Positions 35,837-46,003 of a stretch of 64,000 nt of DNA are shown here, in pieces. The stretch is from Polynucleobacter sp. MWH-Svant-W18 (GTDB taxonomy: Bacteria; Pseudomonadota; Gammaproteobacteria; Burkholderiales; Burkholderiaceae). Position 1 is the first letter of the stretch. Each line of letters begins with the position of its first letter. The stretch lies in NCBI RefSeq assembly GCF_018687495.1, contig NZ_CP061293.1, positions 1,612,001-1,676,000 of the forward strand, in the 5' to 3' direction. Position numbers and translations under genes: made by a program. The notes under the pieces were generated by a model. That model was not told the origin of the DNA. It made no database searches and worked only from the letters and a program-made list of their open reading frames with translations.

Positions 35837-36444
35837 GATTTACTTGATTTAATGAGGGTTGGTTTGACGCCGATGCCATTTAACTTATCACGCACTGGAT
35901 TGCTTTCTTCAACGCTATTGAATGGACCAACTCTGACACGCCAAAGCGTATTTCCATCGCTGGTCACTTCACTCAATTGCGCCTGAATGCCTTGAATGGC
36001 TAAGTTTGCCTTTTGCGCATCTGCATCAGCGCGCTTTACAAAAGCCCCAGCCTGCAGGAAATAAATTGCATCTGATTTTGCTGCTGCAGGTGCCAAGGTA
36101 GGAGGAGAATCAACCGGTTTTTTTCCATTTACCAAATCACCAATAGGGTCTGAGGACGCTGCTGCAGGTGATTTTCCTTGCAAAGGTTTATTCAAATCTA
36201 ATGGCGCTGCAGGTGCAGCAACTTCGCCTTCAGCTGGCGATGGAGAAGGTTTAATCGTTAACGGTAAATTTGGCGCCCGAACACCGGGTCTTTCTTGGGG
36301 GGTATTTTTATTTAAATAAAAAGTAATGCCAAAGGCTAGTGCTAGACCGGCACCTAAACCCAAAACAAAGCCCAAGATCGTGCCACCATACTGGGCATTA
36401 TTTCCGCTCTTGATGAAGCCAGTTTCTTGATTCGGTTTTTTCAT
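35833..36444 (-). CDS. SPOR-domain membrane protein
   Basis: A 203-residue bitopic protein: cytoplasmic N-tail, one membrane helix (about 21-44), a Pro/Ala-rich linker (about 50-120) and a C-terminal SPOR peptidoglycan-binding domain (about 126-200, YFLQAGAFVKRADADAQK... WRVRVGPF). Such FtsN/DedD-like proteins bind denuded glycan at the division site; which one this is cannot be told. GAGG before the ATG. It follows argS by 38 bases. Confidence 0.9.
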   Translation of the reverse strand: MKKPNQETGFIKSGNNAQYGGTILGFVLGLGAGLALAFGITFYLNKNTPQERPGVRAPNLPLTIKPSPSPAEGEVAAPAAPLDLNKPLQGKSPAAASSDPIGDLVNGKKPVDSPPTLAPAAAKSDAIYFLQAGAFVKRADADAQKANLAIQGIQAQLSEVTSDGNTLWRVRVGPFNSVEESNPVRDKLNGIGVKPTLIKSSKS

Positions 36445-36482
36445 GATTTCCTCATCTTACCTTTTCACTTCATACGCTGCCA

Positions 36483-38210
36483 TTACATCTTAGCTGGTGC
36501 AGATACCCCTAATACTTTTAAACCATTTTGCAAGACTTGGCGAGTTGCTGATAAAAGCGCCAAACGAGCCAACTTCAAGCTTGGATCATCGACCAAAACT
36601 CGATCCGCATTGTAGAAAGTGTGGAAATCGCCCGCAAGATCGCGCAAATAAAAAGCCAGGGCATGAGGAGCCAGCTCATGTGCCGCATCTGTCAACACTT
36701 CGGGATACTCTGCCAAACGACGCAATAAATGATCCGAAGCTTTACTTTGCAATAAAGATAAATCTGCTGAAATCAAATCATCAGTCTGACCAGCCCATTG
36801 TTGCAAGATAGAGCAAATTCGTGCATGAGCATATTGAACGTAAAACACTGGGTTCTCATCATTTTGCTGAAGAGCCAAGTCAATATCAAAGACAAATTCC
36901 GTATCTGCCTTACGGGAAATCAAGAAAAAGCGCACTGCATCACGACCGCGCTGGAGAGCTAGCTCCCGCTCTTGTGGGGTCATTTCAGGAGTAACACCAC
37001 CAGACCATTCCACCAAATCTCGGACTGTGACATAAGAGCCCGCCCGCTTGGAAATTTTTACCTCTTCGCCATGACGCATCACAGTAACCATCTTGTGCAA
37101 TACATACTCTGGATATGTCTTGGGAATATCCCAACCACGCTTTTGTGCAACACCCTGCAAACCAGAGCGCACACGGGCAATCGTGCCATGGTGGTCACTA
37201 CCCTGTACATTGATCACTTTCTGAAAACCACGATTCCACTTACTTGCGTGATAAGCAACATCGGGGACAAAGTAAGTGAAGCTCCCATCCGATTTACGCA
37301 TTACACGATCTTTATCATCGCCATCATCAGTAGTCTTTAACCACAATGCACCTTCAGCTTCGTAGGTCTTACCAATGCCCTGTAGATCACCAACGATTTG
37401 CGCAACACTACCATCGGTATACAAAGAAGATTCTAGGTAATAGCAATCAAACTTCACGCCGAAAGTTTTTAAATCAATGTCCTGCTCATTGCGTAAGTAA
37501 GCAACTGCAAATTGACGAATCGCTTCAATGTCATCTTCATATTGAGGCGAGTCCTTAAAGGCGGAAGCAATCTCCGCAATATATTCACCGTTATAAGCTT
37601 GCTCAGGCCAAGCGGTATCGCCTGGCTTTAAGCCATGCAAACGGGCTTGAACAGATAATGCTAAGTTAGCAATTTGTACGCCTGCGTCGTTGTAATAAAA
37701 CTCACGATGCACTTTGACACCTTGCGTCGCCAATAAATTAGCTAAGGCATCACCCAGCGCCGCTTGCCTACCATGACCTACATGTAATGGTCCGGTTGGA
37801 TTTGCTGAGACAAACTCAATCATTGCGCTTGGAGCGTTTGCGCTGCTCGCGGGATGCTCTCCAAAGTGGGCGCCCTTCTCAAGAATCTCATTGATCACTG
37901 CTGTTTTGGCGATATTACTGAAGCGGAAATTGATAAAACCAGGGCCCGCGATTTCGCATGATGCAATGAGTTGATCAAAGCCGGCTTGCTGTTGCAGACG
38001 ATCTACTAAGGTCTGGGCTAAATCTCTAGGATTGAGCTTCCAGGCTTTTGATAACTGCAACGCAATATTGCAAGCGACATCGCCATGATCTACTGCCTTA
38101 GGACGCTCTAAACGGGGCGCAGATGGCTCTGCCAAGCCTCGCTCCTGAGCGATACCAGCTAGGGCACTACCGAGCATCTCAATTAAATGGTTTTTATTGG
38201 TTAACAACAT
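36483..38210 (-). CDS. argS: Arginyl-tRNA synthetase
   Basis: Class I aminoacyl-tRNA synthetase of 575 residues. The HIGH-type motif is [12 protein letters not shown] (near 132-143), the KMSKS-type loop is KISKRAG (near 390) and the C-terminal anticodon-binding domain includes HARICSIL. N-terminal additional domain present. Leads the argS-SPOR-dsbA set and diverges from DUF1840. Confidence 0.97.
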   Translation of the reverse strand: MLLTNKNHLIEMLGSALAGIAQERGLAEPSAPRLERPKAVDHGDVACNIALQLSKAWKLNPRDLAQTLVDRLQQQAGFDQLIASCEIAGPGFINFRFSNIAKTAVINEILEKGAHFGEHPASSANAPSAMIEFVSANPTGPLHVGHGRQAALGDALANLLATQGVKVHREFYYNDAGVQIANLALSVQARLHGLKPGDTAWPEQAYNGEYIAEIASAFKDSPQYEDDIEAIRQFAVAYLRNEQDIDLKTFGVKFDCYYLESSLYTDGSVAQIVGDLQGIGKTYEAEGALWLKTTDDGDDKDRVMRKSDGSFTYFVPDVAYHASKWNRGFQKVINVQGSDHHGTIARVRSGLQGVAQKRGWDIPKTYPEYVLHKMVTVMRHGEEVKISKRAGSYVTVRDLVEWSGGVTPEMTPQERELALQRGRDAVRFFLISRKADTEFVFDIDLALQQNDENPVFYVQYAHARICSILQQWAGQTDDLISADLSLLQSKASDHLLRRLAEYPEVLTDAAHELAPHALAFYLRDLAGDFHTFYNADRVLVDDPSLKLARLALLSATRQVLQNGLKVLGVSAPAKM

Positions 38211-38233
38211 AGAAGAGTGAGTTTATCAGGTGG

Positions 38234-38239
38234 TAAGCT
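38234..38239 (+). promoter_or_regulatory. TAAGCT hexamer six bases before the DUF1840 ATG
   Basis: Plus-strand TAAGCT, six bases (ATCGAA), then the ATG at 38246; no Shine-Dalgarno. A weaker -10 match than the other cases with this spacing. Confidence 0.25.
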
Positions 38240-38245
38240 ATCGAA

Positions 38246-38557
38246 ATGATCTATCAATTTCGCTCAAAAGCTGGACCGGACGTCATTATGTTGGCCGATC
38301 TGACCAAGCGAATCTTTGATATTTTGGGTCGTCCACTGGAGCCCAGGGGAATTCTGACCGTAGAGCAATTACCGAATCTCATTACCACCCTAGAAAATGC
38401 AATTCTGAAAGACCTAGAAGAACGCTCAAAAACAGAGCATGAAGAGGGTGAAGAAAAGCCCAAACTTGCTGACCGACTTGGTCAAAGGGCCTATCCTTTT
38501 TTAGAACTGATGAAGCAGGCCAAAGCCAAAGATGAGCCCGTGATGTGGGGCGTTTAA
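38246..38557 (+). CDS. DUF1840-family protein
   Basis: A 103-residue cytoplasmic protein of the betaproteobacterial DUF1840 family; it begins [19 protein letters not shown] and ends [19 protein letters not shown], both family-typical. Function unknown. The TAA interlocks with the metH stop on the opposite strand (TTAA). Confidence 0.82.
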   Translation: MIYQFRSKAGPDVIMLADLTKRIFDILGRPLEPRGILTVEQLPNLITTLENAILKDLEERSKTEHEEGEEKPKLADRLGQRAYPFLELMKQAKAKDEPVMWGV

Positions 38558-41304
38558 TCTATCAAGCTAGCGAGTTGACGGCGTACATCCTCAACTGACT
38601 CACCACGACGCTTAGCCAAATCTTCCAACTGATCAGTTGAGATTTTCCCAACATTAAAGTAGCGTGCATCTGGATGAGCTAAATAGAAACCGCTCACACT
38701 GGAAGCTGGATTCATGGCCATTGACTCAGTCAAGGTCATGCCAATATCTTCTGACCCGATTACCCTAAGAAGATCTTGCTTAACCTCGTGCGCTGGACAC
38801 GCAGGATAGCCAGGCGCAGGACGAATGCCGCGATACTCCTCGTTGATCATCTGATCATTGGTCAGAATTTCATCGGTAGCATAGCCCCACAAATCCGTTC
38901 TCACTCGATGGTGCATTAACTCGGCAAAAGCTTCAGCTAAGCGATCAGCTAAAGCCTTCAACATAATGGCGCTGTAGTCGTCATGCTTGGCTTGAAATTC
39001 AGCAACCTTCTTTTCTACGCCGTGACCTGTTGTCACTGCGAAGCATCCGAGGTAATCATTCACTCCAGAATCTTTTGGTGCGACATAATCCGCCAAGCAA
39101 CGATTTGGTCTGCGAGCTCCATCCACGATGGGTCGTTCAGCCTGCTGACGCAAGTTATGCCACACAAATAGTGGCTGCTCGCGCTTTTCATCGCTGTACA
39201 AAACAATATCATCGCCCACAGTATTCGCTGGGTAGAAGGCAACCACTGCATCAGCCTGCAACCACTGACCCTTGATTAGCTTATCTAGCAAAACCAGTGC
39301 ATCTTCATATACCTTGCGAGCCTCAACACCTACTACTTCATCATCCAAGATGGCCGGGAATTTACCGGCCAAATCCCAGGTCTGAAAGAAAGGTGTCCAG
39401 TCAATATATTTAGCAATGTCACTCAGTGCAAAGTTTTTGAATACACGACGACCAATAAACTTGGGCTTCTCAGGAACGTAGGCAGACCAATCAATCAACT
39501 CACGATTTTTACGAGCCGCTTCTAAAGAAATTGTTGGGGCTGCTTTCTTATTGGCATGCTGCTCGCGAATACGGACATAGTCATCACGCAAATCTTGAAT
39601 AAATTTCTTGGCACTTTCATCTGAGAGCAGACTGGAAGCGACAGAAACAGATCGGGATGCATCAGGGACATATACCACTGGACCATCGTAGTGGGGGGCA
39701 ATCTTCACAGCGGTATGCACCCGTGAAGTAGTTGCACCACCAATCATCAAGGGAATTTGACGTTCACGGAAATAATCATCACGCTGCATCTCTTGTGCGA
39801 CATAAGTCATCTCTTCCAGGGATGGTGTGATCAAGCCAGACAATCCAACGATGTCCGCATTCTCTTCCTTAGCGCGCTTGAGAATCTCTGCGCAAGGAAC
39901 CATCACACCCATATTGGCTACCTCGAAGTTATTACATTGCAGCACTACAGTCACAATATTTTTACCAATATCGTGGACATCACCTTTTACTGTAGCCATC
40001 ACGATCTTGCCTTTGGCTTTGGCCTCACCACCAGCAGCAATATGCTGACGCTTTTCTTCCTCGATATAAGGAATCAGAATCGCAACAGCTTGTTTCATGA
40101 CCCGAGCACTCTTGACTACTTGTGGCAAAAACATTTTTCCTGCGCCAAACAGATCACCAACCACATTCATACCATCCATGAGTGGGCCTTCAATGACCTC
40201 AATTGGTCTACCGCCAGCACCCATGATTTCAGCACGTAATTCTTCGGTATCTTCTTCAATAAAAGTAGTAATCCCATGCACTAGTGCATGAGTTAAGCGC
40301 TCGCGCACTGGTGATTCACGCCACACCAAGTTCTCTACCTGCTTAGCACCACCACCCTTAAATTGATCGGCAATCTCTAACAAACGCTCTGTTGGCGTCT
40401 TGCCCTCTTTTTCCTTAAAGCGGTTTAGGACAACATCTTCGACACGTTCACGCAACTCAAGATCTAAGTCGGCGTACACACCCAGTTGGCCGGCGTTGAC
40501 GATACCCATATCCATGCCTGCTTGAATCGCGTGATATAGGAAAACAGTGTGAATTGCCTCGCGCACCCGGTCGTTGCCCCGAAATGAGAAGCTCACATTA
40601 GAAACGCCACCACTCACTTTTGCACCTGGTAGGTTTTCTTTAATCCAACGAGTAGCATTAATAAAATCTACTGCGTAGTTATCGTGCTCTTCAATGCCGG
40701 TAGCTATTGCGAAGATATTGGGATCAAAAATAATATCTTCTGCAGGAAAACCAATTTCATTTACCAAAATCTCGTAACAGCGTTGGCAGATTTCTGTTTT
40801 ACGTTTAAATGTATCAGCTTGACCTGCTTCATCAAAAGCCATCACCACAGAAGCAGCGCCGTATCGACGAATCAAGCGAGCTTGTTTCCTAAAGGACTCT
40901 TCGCCCTCTTTGAGTGAAATCGAATTGACGATGGGCTTGCCCTGAATACACTTAAGGCCTGCTTCAATCACGCTCCACTTGGAGGAATCAATCATGATGG
41001 GAACGCGGGCAATGTCTGGCTCTGAAGCAATCAGATTGAGGAAGCGAATCATCGCTGCCTCGGAATCTAGCATCGCCTCATCCATATTGATATCAATGAC
41101 TTGTGCACCATTCTCAACTTGCTGACGCGCTACTGCGAGAGCCTCATCAAATTGATTGTTCAGAATCATGCGTGCAAATGCTTTGGATCCCGTAACGTTA
41201 GTACGCTCACCAATATTTACGAAACCGACAGCCGAAGTAACGTTAAATGCCTCTAAGCCAGATAACTTCATCGGCGGCGGCATTTTTTTCTCCAAACTAC
41301 TCAT
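38554..41304 (-). CDS. metH: Methionine synthase, cobalamin-dependent: folate, B12 and activation domains
   Basis: Second half of a two-gene MetH (916 residues). In order: the methyltetrahydrofolate-binding domain ([14 protein letters not shown] near 31-44), the cobalamin-binding region with the [10 protein letters not shown] histidine loop and GLSGLITPS (about 440-500), and the reactivation domain with [12 protein letters not shown] near the end. It starts four bases inside the preceding gene, so the two are translated together. Confidence 0.96.
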   Translation of the reverse strand: MSSLEKKMPPPMKLSGLEAFNVTSAVGFVNIGERTNVTGSKAFARMILNNQFDEALAVARQQVENGAQVIDINMDEAMLDSEAAMIRFLNLIASEPDIARVPIMIDSSKWSVIEAGLKCIQGKPIVNSISLKEGEESFRKQARLIRRYGAASVVMAFDEAGQADTFKRKTEICQRCYEILVNEIGFPAEDIIFDPNIFAIATGIEEHDNYAVDFINATRWIKENLPGAKVSGGVSNVSFSFRGNDRVREAIHTVFLYHAIQAGMDMGIVNAGQLGVYADLDLELRERVEDVVLNRFKEKEGKTPTERLLEIADQFKGGGAKQVENLVWRESPVRERLTHALVHGITTFIEEDTEELRAEIMGAGGRPIEVIEGPLMDGMNVVGDLFGAGKMFLPQVVKSARVMKQAVAILIPYIEEEKRQHIAAGGEAKAKGKIVMATVKGDVHDIGKNIVTVVLQCNNFEVANMGVMVPCAEILKRAKEENADIVGLSGLITPSLEEMTYVAQEMQRDDYFRERQIPLMIGGATTSRVHTAVKIAPHYDGPVVYVPDASRSVSVASSLLSDESAKKFIQDLRDDYVRIREQHANKKAAPTISLEAARKNRELIDWSAYVPEKPKFIGRRVFKNFALSDIAKYIDWTPFFQTWDLAGKFPAILDDEVVGVEARKVYEDALVLLDKLIKGQWLQADAVVAFYPANTVGDDIVLYSDEKREQPLFVWHNLRQQAERPIVDGARRPNRCLADYVAPKDSGVNDYLGCFAVTTGHGVEKKVAEFQAKHDDYSAIMLKALADRLAEAFAELMHHRVRTDLWGYATDEILTNDQMINEEYRGIRPAPGYPACPAHEVKQDLLRVIGSEDIGMTLTESMAMNPASSVSGFYLAHPDARYFNVGKISTDQLEDLAKRRGESVEDVRRQLASLID

Positions 41305-42365
41305 TTGGCAGCCTCTGCGTTTTCGCGATAGAAAGCACGTGGCTTACGCTTACTCACTGCATTGGCAATTGCGCGAATATGATCTGGCGTGGTACCACAA
41401 CAACCACCAACCACATTCACCAAACCATCCTTAGCAAAACCATCAACTAGACTTGAAGTAATTTCAGGGGTTTCATCGAAACCGGTGTCACTCATTGGGT
41501 TAGGCAGGCCAGCATTCGGGTAGCAAGAGATTGCTGCATCACAAATCCGCGCAAGCTCTGCAATATAAGGGCGCATTAATGCAGCACCTAGGGCACAGTT
41601 CAAACCAAATGTCAGTGGTTTTATATGGCGCAAGCTATTCCAGAAGGCCTCAACAGTTTGACCAGACAAAATACGCCCGGAAGCATCGGTCACCGTTCCA
41701 GAAATCATGACCGGCAAACGCTCTCCAGTTTCTTCAAAGAATTCATCTAAGGCAAATAGCGCAGCCTTTGCATTGAGCGTATCGAAAATCGTTTCAACCA
41801 AAAATAAATCAACACCGCCAGCAAACAAACCCTCAATCTGCTCACGGTATGAAGCGCGCAGCGCCTCAAAGGTAACATTACGAGCACCAGGATCATTGAC
41901 ATCCGGCGAAATGCTAGCGGTCTTAGGAGTTGGGCCAATAGCGCCAGCAGCAAAACGAGGCTTGTCTTGAGTGCTGTATTTTTCACAGGCAGCTTTGGCA
42001 AGTCGAGCAGAGACTTCATTCATCTCGCGAGCTAAGCCAGCCATTTTGTAATCTTCTTGTGCAACTGAGGTTGCGCCAAACGTATTGGTTTCAATAATGT
42101 CAGCACCGGCCTCCAGGTACTGCTCATGAATTTTGCTAATGATGTGGGGCTGGGTTAGAACCAACAACTCATTGCTACCTTTGATATCACCAGGGTGATC
42201 AGCAAAACGCGTATTTCCTGGCAATCCACGGTAGTCAGACTCAGTCAATTTGTACTGTTGAATCATGGTACCCATTGCACCATCCAAAATCAGGATGCGC
42301 TGCTTTAACAGCTCGGGAAGTGCCTGACCGCGGGTGTAGGGCTGGGAAATACCATTAAATTGCAT
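41301..42365 (-). CDS. Methionine synthase, homocysteine-binding half
   Basis: First half of a split MetH: a zinc homocysteine S-methyltransferase module of 354 residues, the length of the corresponding E. coli MetH region. Zinc Cys residues appear as FGLNCALGA and [11 protein letters not shown], with DGAMGTMIQ at the N-terminus. The remaining domains are in the next gene, whose start overlaps this stop (ATGA). Both reading frames are intact, so this is a natural split and not a frameshift. Confidence 0.95.
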   Translation of the reverse strand: MQFNGISQPYTRGQALPELLKQRILILDGAMGTMIQQYKLTESDYRGLPGNTRFADHPGDIKGSNELLVLTQPHIISKIHEQYLEAGADIIETNTFGATSVAQEDYKMAGLAREMNEVSARLAKAACEKYSTQDKPRFAAGAIGPTPKTASISPDVNDPGARNVTFEALRASYREQIEGLFAGGVDLFLVETIFDTLNAKAALFALDEFFEETGERLPVMISGTVTDASGRILSGQTVEAFWNSLRHIKPLTFGLNCALGAALMRPYIAELARICDAAISCYPNAGLPNPMSDTGFDETPEITSSLVDGFAKDGLVNVVGGCCGTTPDHIRAIANAVSKRKPRAFYRENAEAAK

Positions 42366-42439
42366 TGATTAACCGGGATAAATCTCTAGAATCCCTTATT
42401 CTATTGGAAAAGCCACTTTTTATTTAACTCGGAGCCACT

Positions 42440-42889
42440 ATGTTTGGAACCATTCCAGAATTTAATCAAAGCCTTGAAATGTTTAAAACCATGTGGGGTC
42501 AAGGAACAGCAGCACAGGCTGGTCAATTTCCCTTCACCACAGACGCCTCTAAGGGCGCTGGTGGGTTTGGCTCTGCCTTCCCAGGCCTTGATGTTGAAGA
42601 ACTTGAAAAGCGTATCAAGGACCTTAAAAGCGTTGAAAACTGGCTTAATCTGAACCTCAATATCCTCAAATCCACGATCCAGGGCCTTGAAGTGCAACAT
42701 GCCACGATGATGGCCTTGAAGTCCTTTGGCGATGCTGTCTCAGCAGCTGGTGCAGCAGCCACTGGCTCTAACGAAGAATCTGTAACAAAGAGTAGCGCAA
42801 CTAAACCACGGAAAACCGCAACACGCCGTCGTCGCAAAGCAGGCGACGCAACTTACCTCGACGAAGTAGGTAATTCAGATGAGCAATAG
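42440..42889 (+). CDS. phaM: PhaM-like polyhydroxyalkanoate granule protein
   Basis: PhaM activates PHA synthase and tethers granules to the nucleoid. The 149-residue protein matches it: an N-terminal helix (MFGTIPEFNQSLEMFKTMWG), a central helical part (VEELEKRIKDLKSVENWLNLNLNIL) and a basic C-tail (RKTATRRRRKAGD), the DNA-contacting part in PhaM. GGAG five bases before the ATG. Its end overlaps the convergent MBL gene by 89 bases. Confidence 0.85.
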   Translation: MFGTIPEFNQSLEMFKTMWGQGTAAQAGQFPFTTDASKGAGGFGSAFPGLDVEELEKRIKDLKSVENWLNLNLNILKSTIQGLEVQHATMMALKSFGDAVSAAGAAATGSNEESVTKSSATKPRKTATRRRRKAGDATYLDEVGNSDEQ

Positions 42890-43886
42890 CCTCGCCCATC
42901 GCAAAAGTAAGCTGATGAATATCTAACTCACGCTTAAATAAAACCGGCACTATCTCTCGAGCAGTGGCCGGTTTTTTACATGCCCCCAAGGTATCCGCTA
43001 GGCGCTCATCATGATGTGCTTTTAGTTGGGCAATACGTGGCTTCATTCCAGTAAATGGCTTGCCATGGGATGGCAGAACCAAAGTATCTTCAGGCAGCGG
43101 TAAATAACGATCGAGTGAATCTAAATACAAGCCTAAAGGATCGCCATCAGGCTCGGCATCATAGACGCTGACATTCGTTGAAATGCGCGGCAAGAGCATA
43201 TCCCCAGATATCAATACCCCTAAGGACTCACAATACAGCGAGGCATGCTCTGGGGCATGACCATATCCCATGATGACTCGCCATTGCCTACCGCCAATCA
43301 GGATAATATCGCCATCCAAAATACGGCGATATTGACGTGGTACGCCTGGCACCATGTTGCTGTAGTAATTGAAACGCGCCCGAATTTTTTCTAAATCTTC
43401 TGGGCTTATTAAACCGTGTTTCTGAAAATGATCTGCAGAGCCACCGCCGCCGGCACGTGCACCAATTGCGGCGCCACCCTCTTTGCAGCTTAACCATTGC
43501 GCCGTCAAGTAGTCTGTCATCGAAATCCATAGGGGCGCATTCCACTTCTCACAAAGCCATTGCGACAATCCAACATGGTCTGGGTGCATGTGGGTAACGA
43601 TGACACGCAATACCGGTAAGCCTTCTAACTGAGTTGCAAAAATCTTTTCCCACGAAGCTCTAGTCTCATCATTGGCAATACCGCAATCGACAATCGTCCA
43701 ACCAGCTACACCATCAATTTCATCGCGTAAAAGCCACAGATTAATGTGGTCTAAAGCAAATGGCAGTTTCATTCTGAGCCAGCGAACACCGGGCGCAAGT
43801 TCAATCGTGCTGCCTAGATCCGGAAGAGCCTCACCTAATGGATAATGAATAGCACTTTCGGGTCTTGCCTGATTTTGAGTATTCAT
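42801..43886 (-). CDS. Metallo-beta-lactamase-fold hydrolase
   Basis: A 361-residue zinc hydrolase with THMHPDHVGLS (the HxHxDH motif near 105), GYGHAPEHASL and LPSHGKPF later, the rest of the metal site. The C-terminal winged-helix-like part (HLNYLLRRGKLRRLL) is seen in MBL proteins of the glyoxalase-like or LACTB2 group. Substrate unknown. Last 30 codons lie opposite the phaM end. Confidence 0.87.
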   Translation of the reverse strand: MNTQNQARPESAIHYPLGEALPDLGSTIELAPGVRWLRMKLPFALDHINLWLLRDEIDGVAGWTIVDCGIANDETRASWEKIFATQLEGLPVLRVIVTHMHPDHVGLSQWLCEKWNAPLWISMTDYLTAQWLSCKEGGAAIGARAGGGGSADHFQKHGLISPEDLEKIRARFNYYSNMVPGVPRQYRRILDGDIILIGGRQWRVIMGYGHAPEHASLYCESLGVLISGDMLLPRISTNVSVYDAEPDGDPLGLYLDSLDRYLPLPEDTLVLPSHGKPFTGMKPRIAQLKAHHDERLADTLGACKKPATAREIVPVLFKRELDIHQLTFAMGEAIAHLNYLLRRGKLRRLLCDDGVLRFSVV

Positions 43887-43933
43887 GGTGTCGATGTATT
43901 TTCTTTTGTAGTGTTATTGCTTTTAGGCTTATT

Positions 43934-44110
43934 TTGACAACAGTCCCATCACCTTGCATCAACTGGTGCGATATCAATCCTGAAAACGGTTATTGCCGCG
44001 GTTGTTATCGCACCTTGAGTGAAATTGCAGATTGGTCAGATTTTTCTAATGCCGAGAAACTTGAGGTTTGGTCAAAACTTAAAAAACGTAAACCTCAAGC
44101 CACAGAATAA
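43934..44110 (+). CDS. DUF1289 small cysteine-rich protein
   Basis: A 58-residue protein with the DUF1289 pattern PSPCINWCDINPENGYCRGC followed by RTLSEIADWS. The Cys spacing suggests a metal site. The start is chosen as a TTG at 43934 because homologues begin just before the PSPC motif and no ATG fits; a longer frame reaches back to 43865 across the MBL start. Only AGG nearby resembles a ribosome site, so the start is uncertain. Confidence 0.7.
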   Translation: MTTVPSPCINWCDINPENGYCRGCYRTLSEIADWSDFSNAEKLEVWSKLKKRKPQATE

Positions 44111-44124
44111 ATCCCAGTATCGGC

Positions 44125-45108
44125 TTACTTATTTACATCCACAATTAAGCGACCACGCACATTACCCGCCATTAACTCTTGTGCATACTTTAATGATTCT
44201 TCTAGAGTAATTTCGTAAGAGATTTCATCTAAGGTTTTTAGATCAACTAACTTACTTAATTGCTCATATGCGGCAATTCGTTTTGCACGTGGAACAGTTA
44301 CGCTATTGACGCCATACAAAGTCACGCCGCGCAAAATAAATGGGGCAACAGTTGATGGGAAATCCATGCCCTGGGCAAGCCCGCAAGCGGCGACCGCGCC
44401 ATCACTCTTGGTTTGGGCGCAGGCGTTGGCTAGTGTGTGACTACCAACACTATCCACTACTGCTGCCCAACGCTCCTTAGCCAAAGGCTTGCCTGGAGCA
44501 GATAAAGATGCGCGGTCAATGACTTCAGCGGCACCTAATTTCTTTAAATAATCTGCCTCAGCCATTCGGCCAGTACTAGCAACTACCTTGAAACCTAACT
44601 TACTCAATAAAGTAATGGCGAAGCTACCAACCCCTCCGGCAGCACCCGTTACCAATACCTCTCCATCGCTTGGCTTGAGACCATGTTTTTGCAAGGCCAT
44701 GACACAAAGCATGGCGGTGTAACCAGCAGTGCCAATTGCCAAAGCTTGCTTTGCTGTAAATCCTTTAGGCAATGGAATCAACCACTCCGCCTTGACTCGG
44801 GCTTGTTGAGCTAAACCACCCCAGTGACCTTCGCCAACACCCCAACCATTTAAAAGCACCAGATCGCCAGCCTTGAATTCTGGACTAGAGCTCTCAATCA
44901 CTTCCCCTGCAAAATCAATGCCCGGCACCATTGGAAAGCTTCTCACAACAGGGCCTTTGCCAGTAATAGCCAAGCCATCTTTATAGTTAAGGGTCGAATA
45001 GAGCACCTTTACTCGAACATCCCCTTCTGGCAGGCTAGCCTCATCTGCCTGCCCCAACTCGGCACGATAGCCTTGATCATCTTTATTCACTAATATTGCT
45101 TTAAACAT
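44125..45108 (-). CDS. AcuI/YhdH-type NADPH-dependent acryloyl-CoA reductase-like protein
   Basis: A 327-residue zinc-free medium-chain dehydrogenase/reductase. Family blocks: YSTLNYKDGLAITGKGPV (about 36-53), PMVPGIDFAGEV, NGWGVGEGHWGGLAQ, the nucleotide loop GAAGGVGSFAI (about 152-162) and SVGSHTLANACAQTK. AcuI members reduce acryloyl-CoA to propionyl-CoA; specificity here is inferred from family. AAGGA before the ATG. Confidence 0.88.
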   Translation of the reverse strand: MFKAILVNKDDQGYRAELGQADEASLPEGDVRVKVLYSTLNYKDGLAITGKGPVVRSFPMVPGIDFAGEVIESSSPEFKAGDLVLLNGWGVGEGHWGGLAQQARVKAEWLIPLPKGFTAKQALAIGTAGYTAMLCVMALQKHGLKPSDGEVLVTGAAGGVGSFAITLLSKLGFKVVASTGRMAEADYLKKLGAAEVIDRASLSAPGKPLAKERWAAVVDSVGSHTLANACAQTKSDGAVAACGLAQGMDFPSTVAPFILRGVTLYGVNSVTVPRAKRIAAYEQLSKLVDLKTLDEISYEITLEESLKYAQELMAGNVRGRLIVDVNK

Positions 45109-45195
45109 GTCTCATCCTTTTATAACGGGGCATTTTCCCGCAGTCGTCACCCAATAGGTTTATCCTAACGAGCATTGCTAATTATGGAGGTTTCC

Positions 45196-45492
45196 ATGAA
45201 AAAAATTCTACTATTAACTGCAGCTTCTAGCTTAATGCTCTCCGCTTGCTATTCCACTGAAATTAATATGTCTATGGGCAATATGCGCCTGATTACCTCC
45301 AGCGCAAGCCCCCAGGACGTTATGGACTTCGCCACTAAAACCTGTCGCAATGACTTTTATGAGGGCGCCAGCTTCTTATCGAAAGCTGGCAAGGAATATC
45401 GCTTTAAATGCGTTAGAGCAGAAGAAAATGAAGTGTTGATTCCAATTCCAGGAACAACGATCAACCCTGAAACCAAAACCGAAGCAAAGTAA
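45196..45492 (+). CDS. Small lipoprotein of unknown function
   Basis: A 98-residue protein with signal MKKILLLTAASSLMLSAC, where the lipobox Cys is residue 18. The mature part has two further Cys (TCRNDFY and FKCVRAEE) that could form a disulfide; no domain recognised. GGAGG five bases before the ATG fixes this start. Ten bases separate it from the flavin reductase gene. Confidence 0.75.
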   Translation: MKKILLLTAASSLMLSACYSTEINMSMGNMRLITSSASPQDVMDFATKTCRNDFYEGASFLSKAGKEYRFKCVRAEENEVLIPIPGTTINPETKTEAK

Positions 45493-45502
45493 GCTAAGCC
45501 TA

Positions 45503-46003
45503 ATGACCCCGTTTACCTCGCAAGATTTGCGCAAGGGATTTGCATCGTTTGCTACTGGGGTCACTGTCATCACCTGCCTTGATGAGAGCGCTGGTCATCA
45601 CGGCATCACCATTAGCTCATTCAATACGGTTTCTCTCGAACCCCCACTCATTTTGTGGAGTCTTAAAAAGCACTCTCGTTTAATGCCTTGGGTTGAGGTA
45701 GGCAAAAAGCATCTCATCCATGTACTAGAACGCTCTCAAGAGCAATTAGCAATGCACTTTGCTACCGTAAAACAAGACCAATTTCTAAGTGTTGAACATC
45801 GTTTAGCGGCAAGTGGGTTAACCCAAATTGAGCATTGCGTGGCCTACTATGAATGTGAGACAGTTTCTGTACACACTGGCGGTGACCACAACATTATTGT
45901 TGCCAAAGTGATTAGCTTAAAAAATCATCCAGAAAGAGAACCGCTGATATTTGCACGCAGCAAATTTGTCGGCCTAGATTTTTCTGAAATCAATCCTGCT
46001 TAA
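45503..46003 (+). CDS. Flavin reductase-like FMN-binding protein
   Basis: A 166-residue protein of the flavin reductase/DIM6 family, which supplies reduced flavin to two-component monooxygenases or acts alone. ATGVTVITC (about 16-24), HGITISSFNTVSLEPPLILWSL (33-54) and the terminal FARSKFVGLD are typical. It converges with the RND operon and overlaps its end by 14 bases. Confidence 0.87.
   Translation: MTPFTSQDLRKGFASFATGVTVITCLDESAGHHGITISSFNTVSLEPPLILWSLKKHSRLMPWVEVGKKHLIHVLERSQEQLAMHFATVKQDQFLSVEHRLAASGLTQIEHCVAYYECETVSVHTGGDHNIIVAKVISLKNHPEREPLIFARSKFVGLDFSEINPA

Noticed and set aside
39757..40239. 160-codon plus-strand open frame opposite metH
   Set aside because: It lies wholly antisense to well-conserved metH domains, has no family features, and its composition (rich in His, Thr, Ile, Leu) is that of a shadow frame.
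41301..41304. metH break as a frameshift or assembly error
   Set aside because: Both halves end and begin cleanly at a domain border with an ATGA overlap and normal start context.
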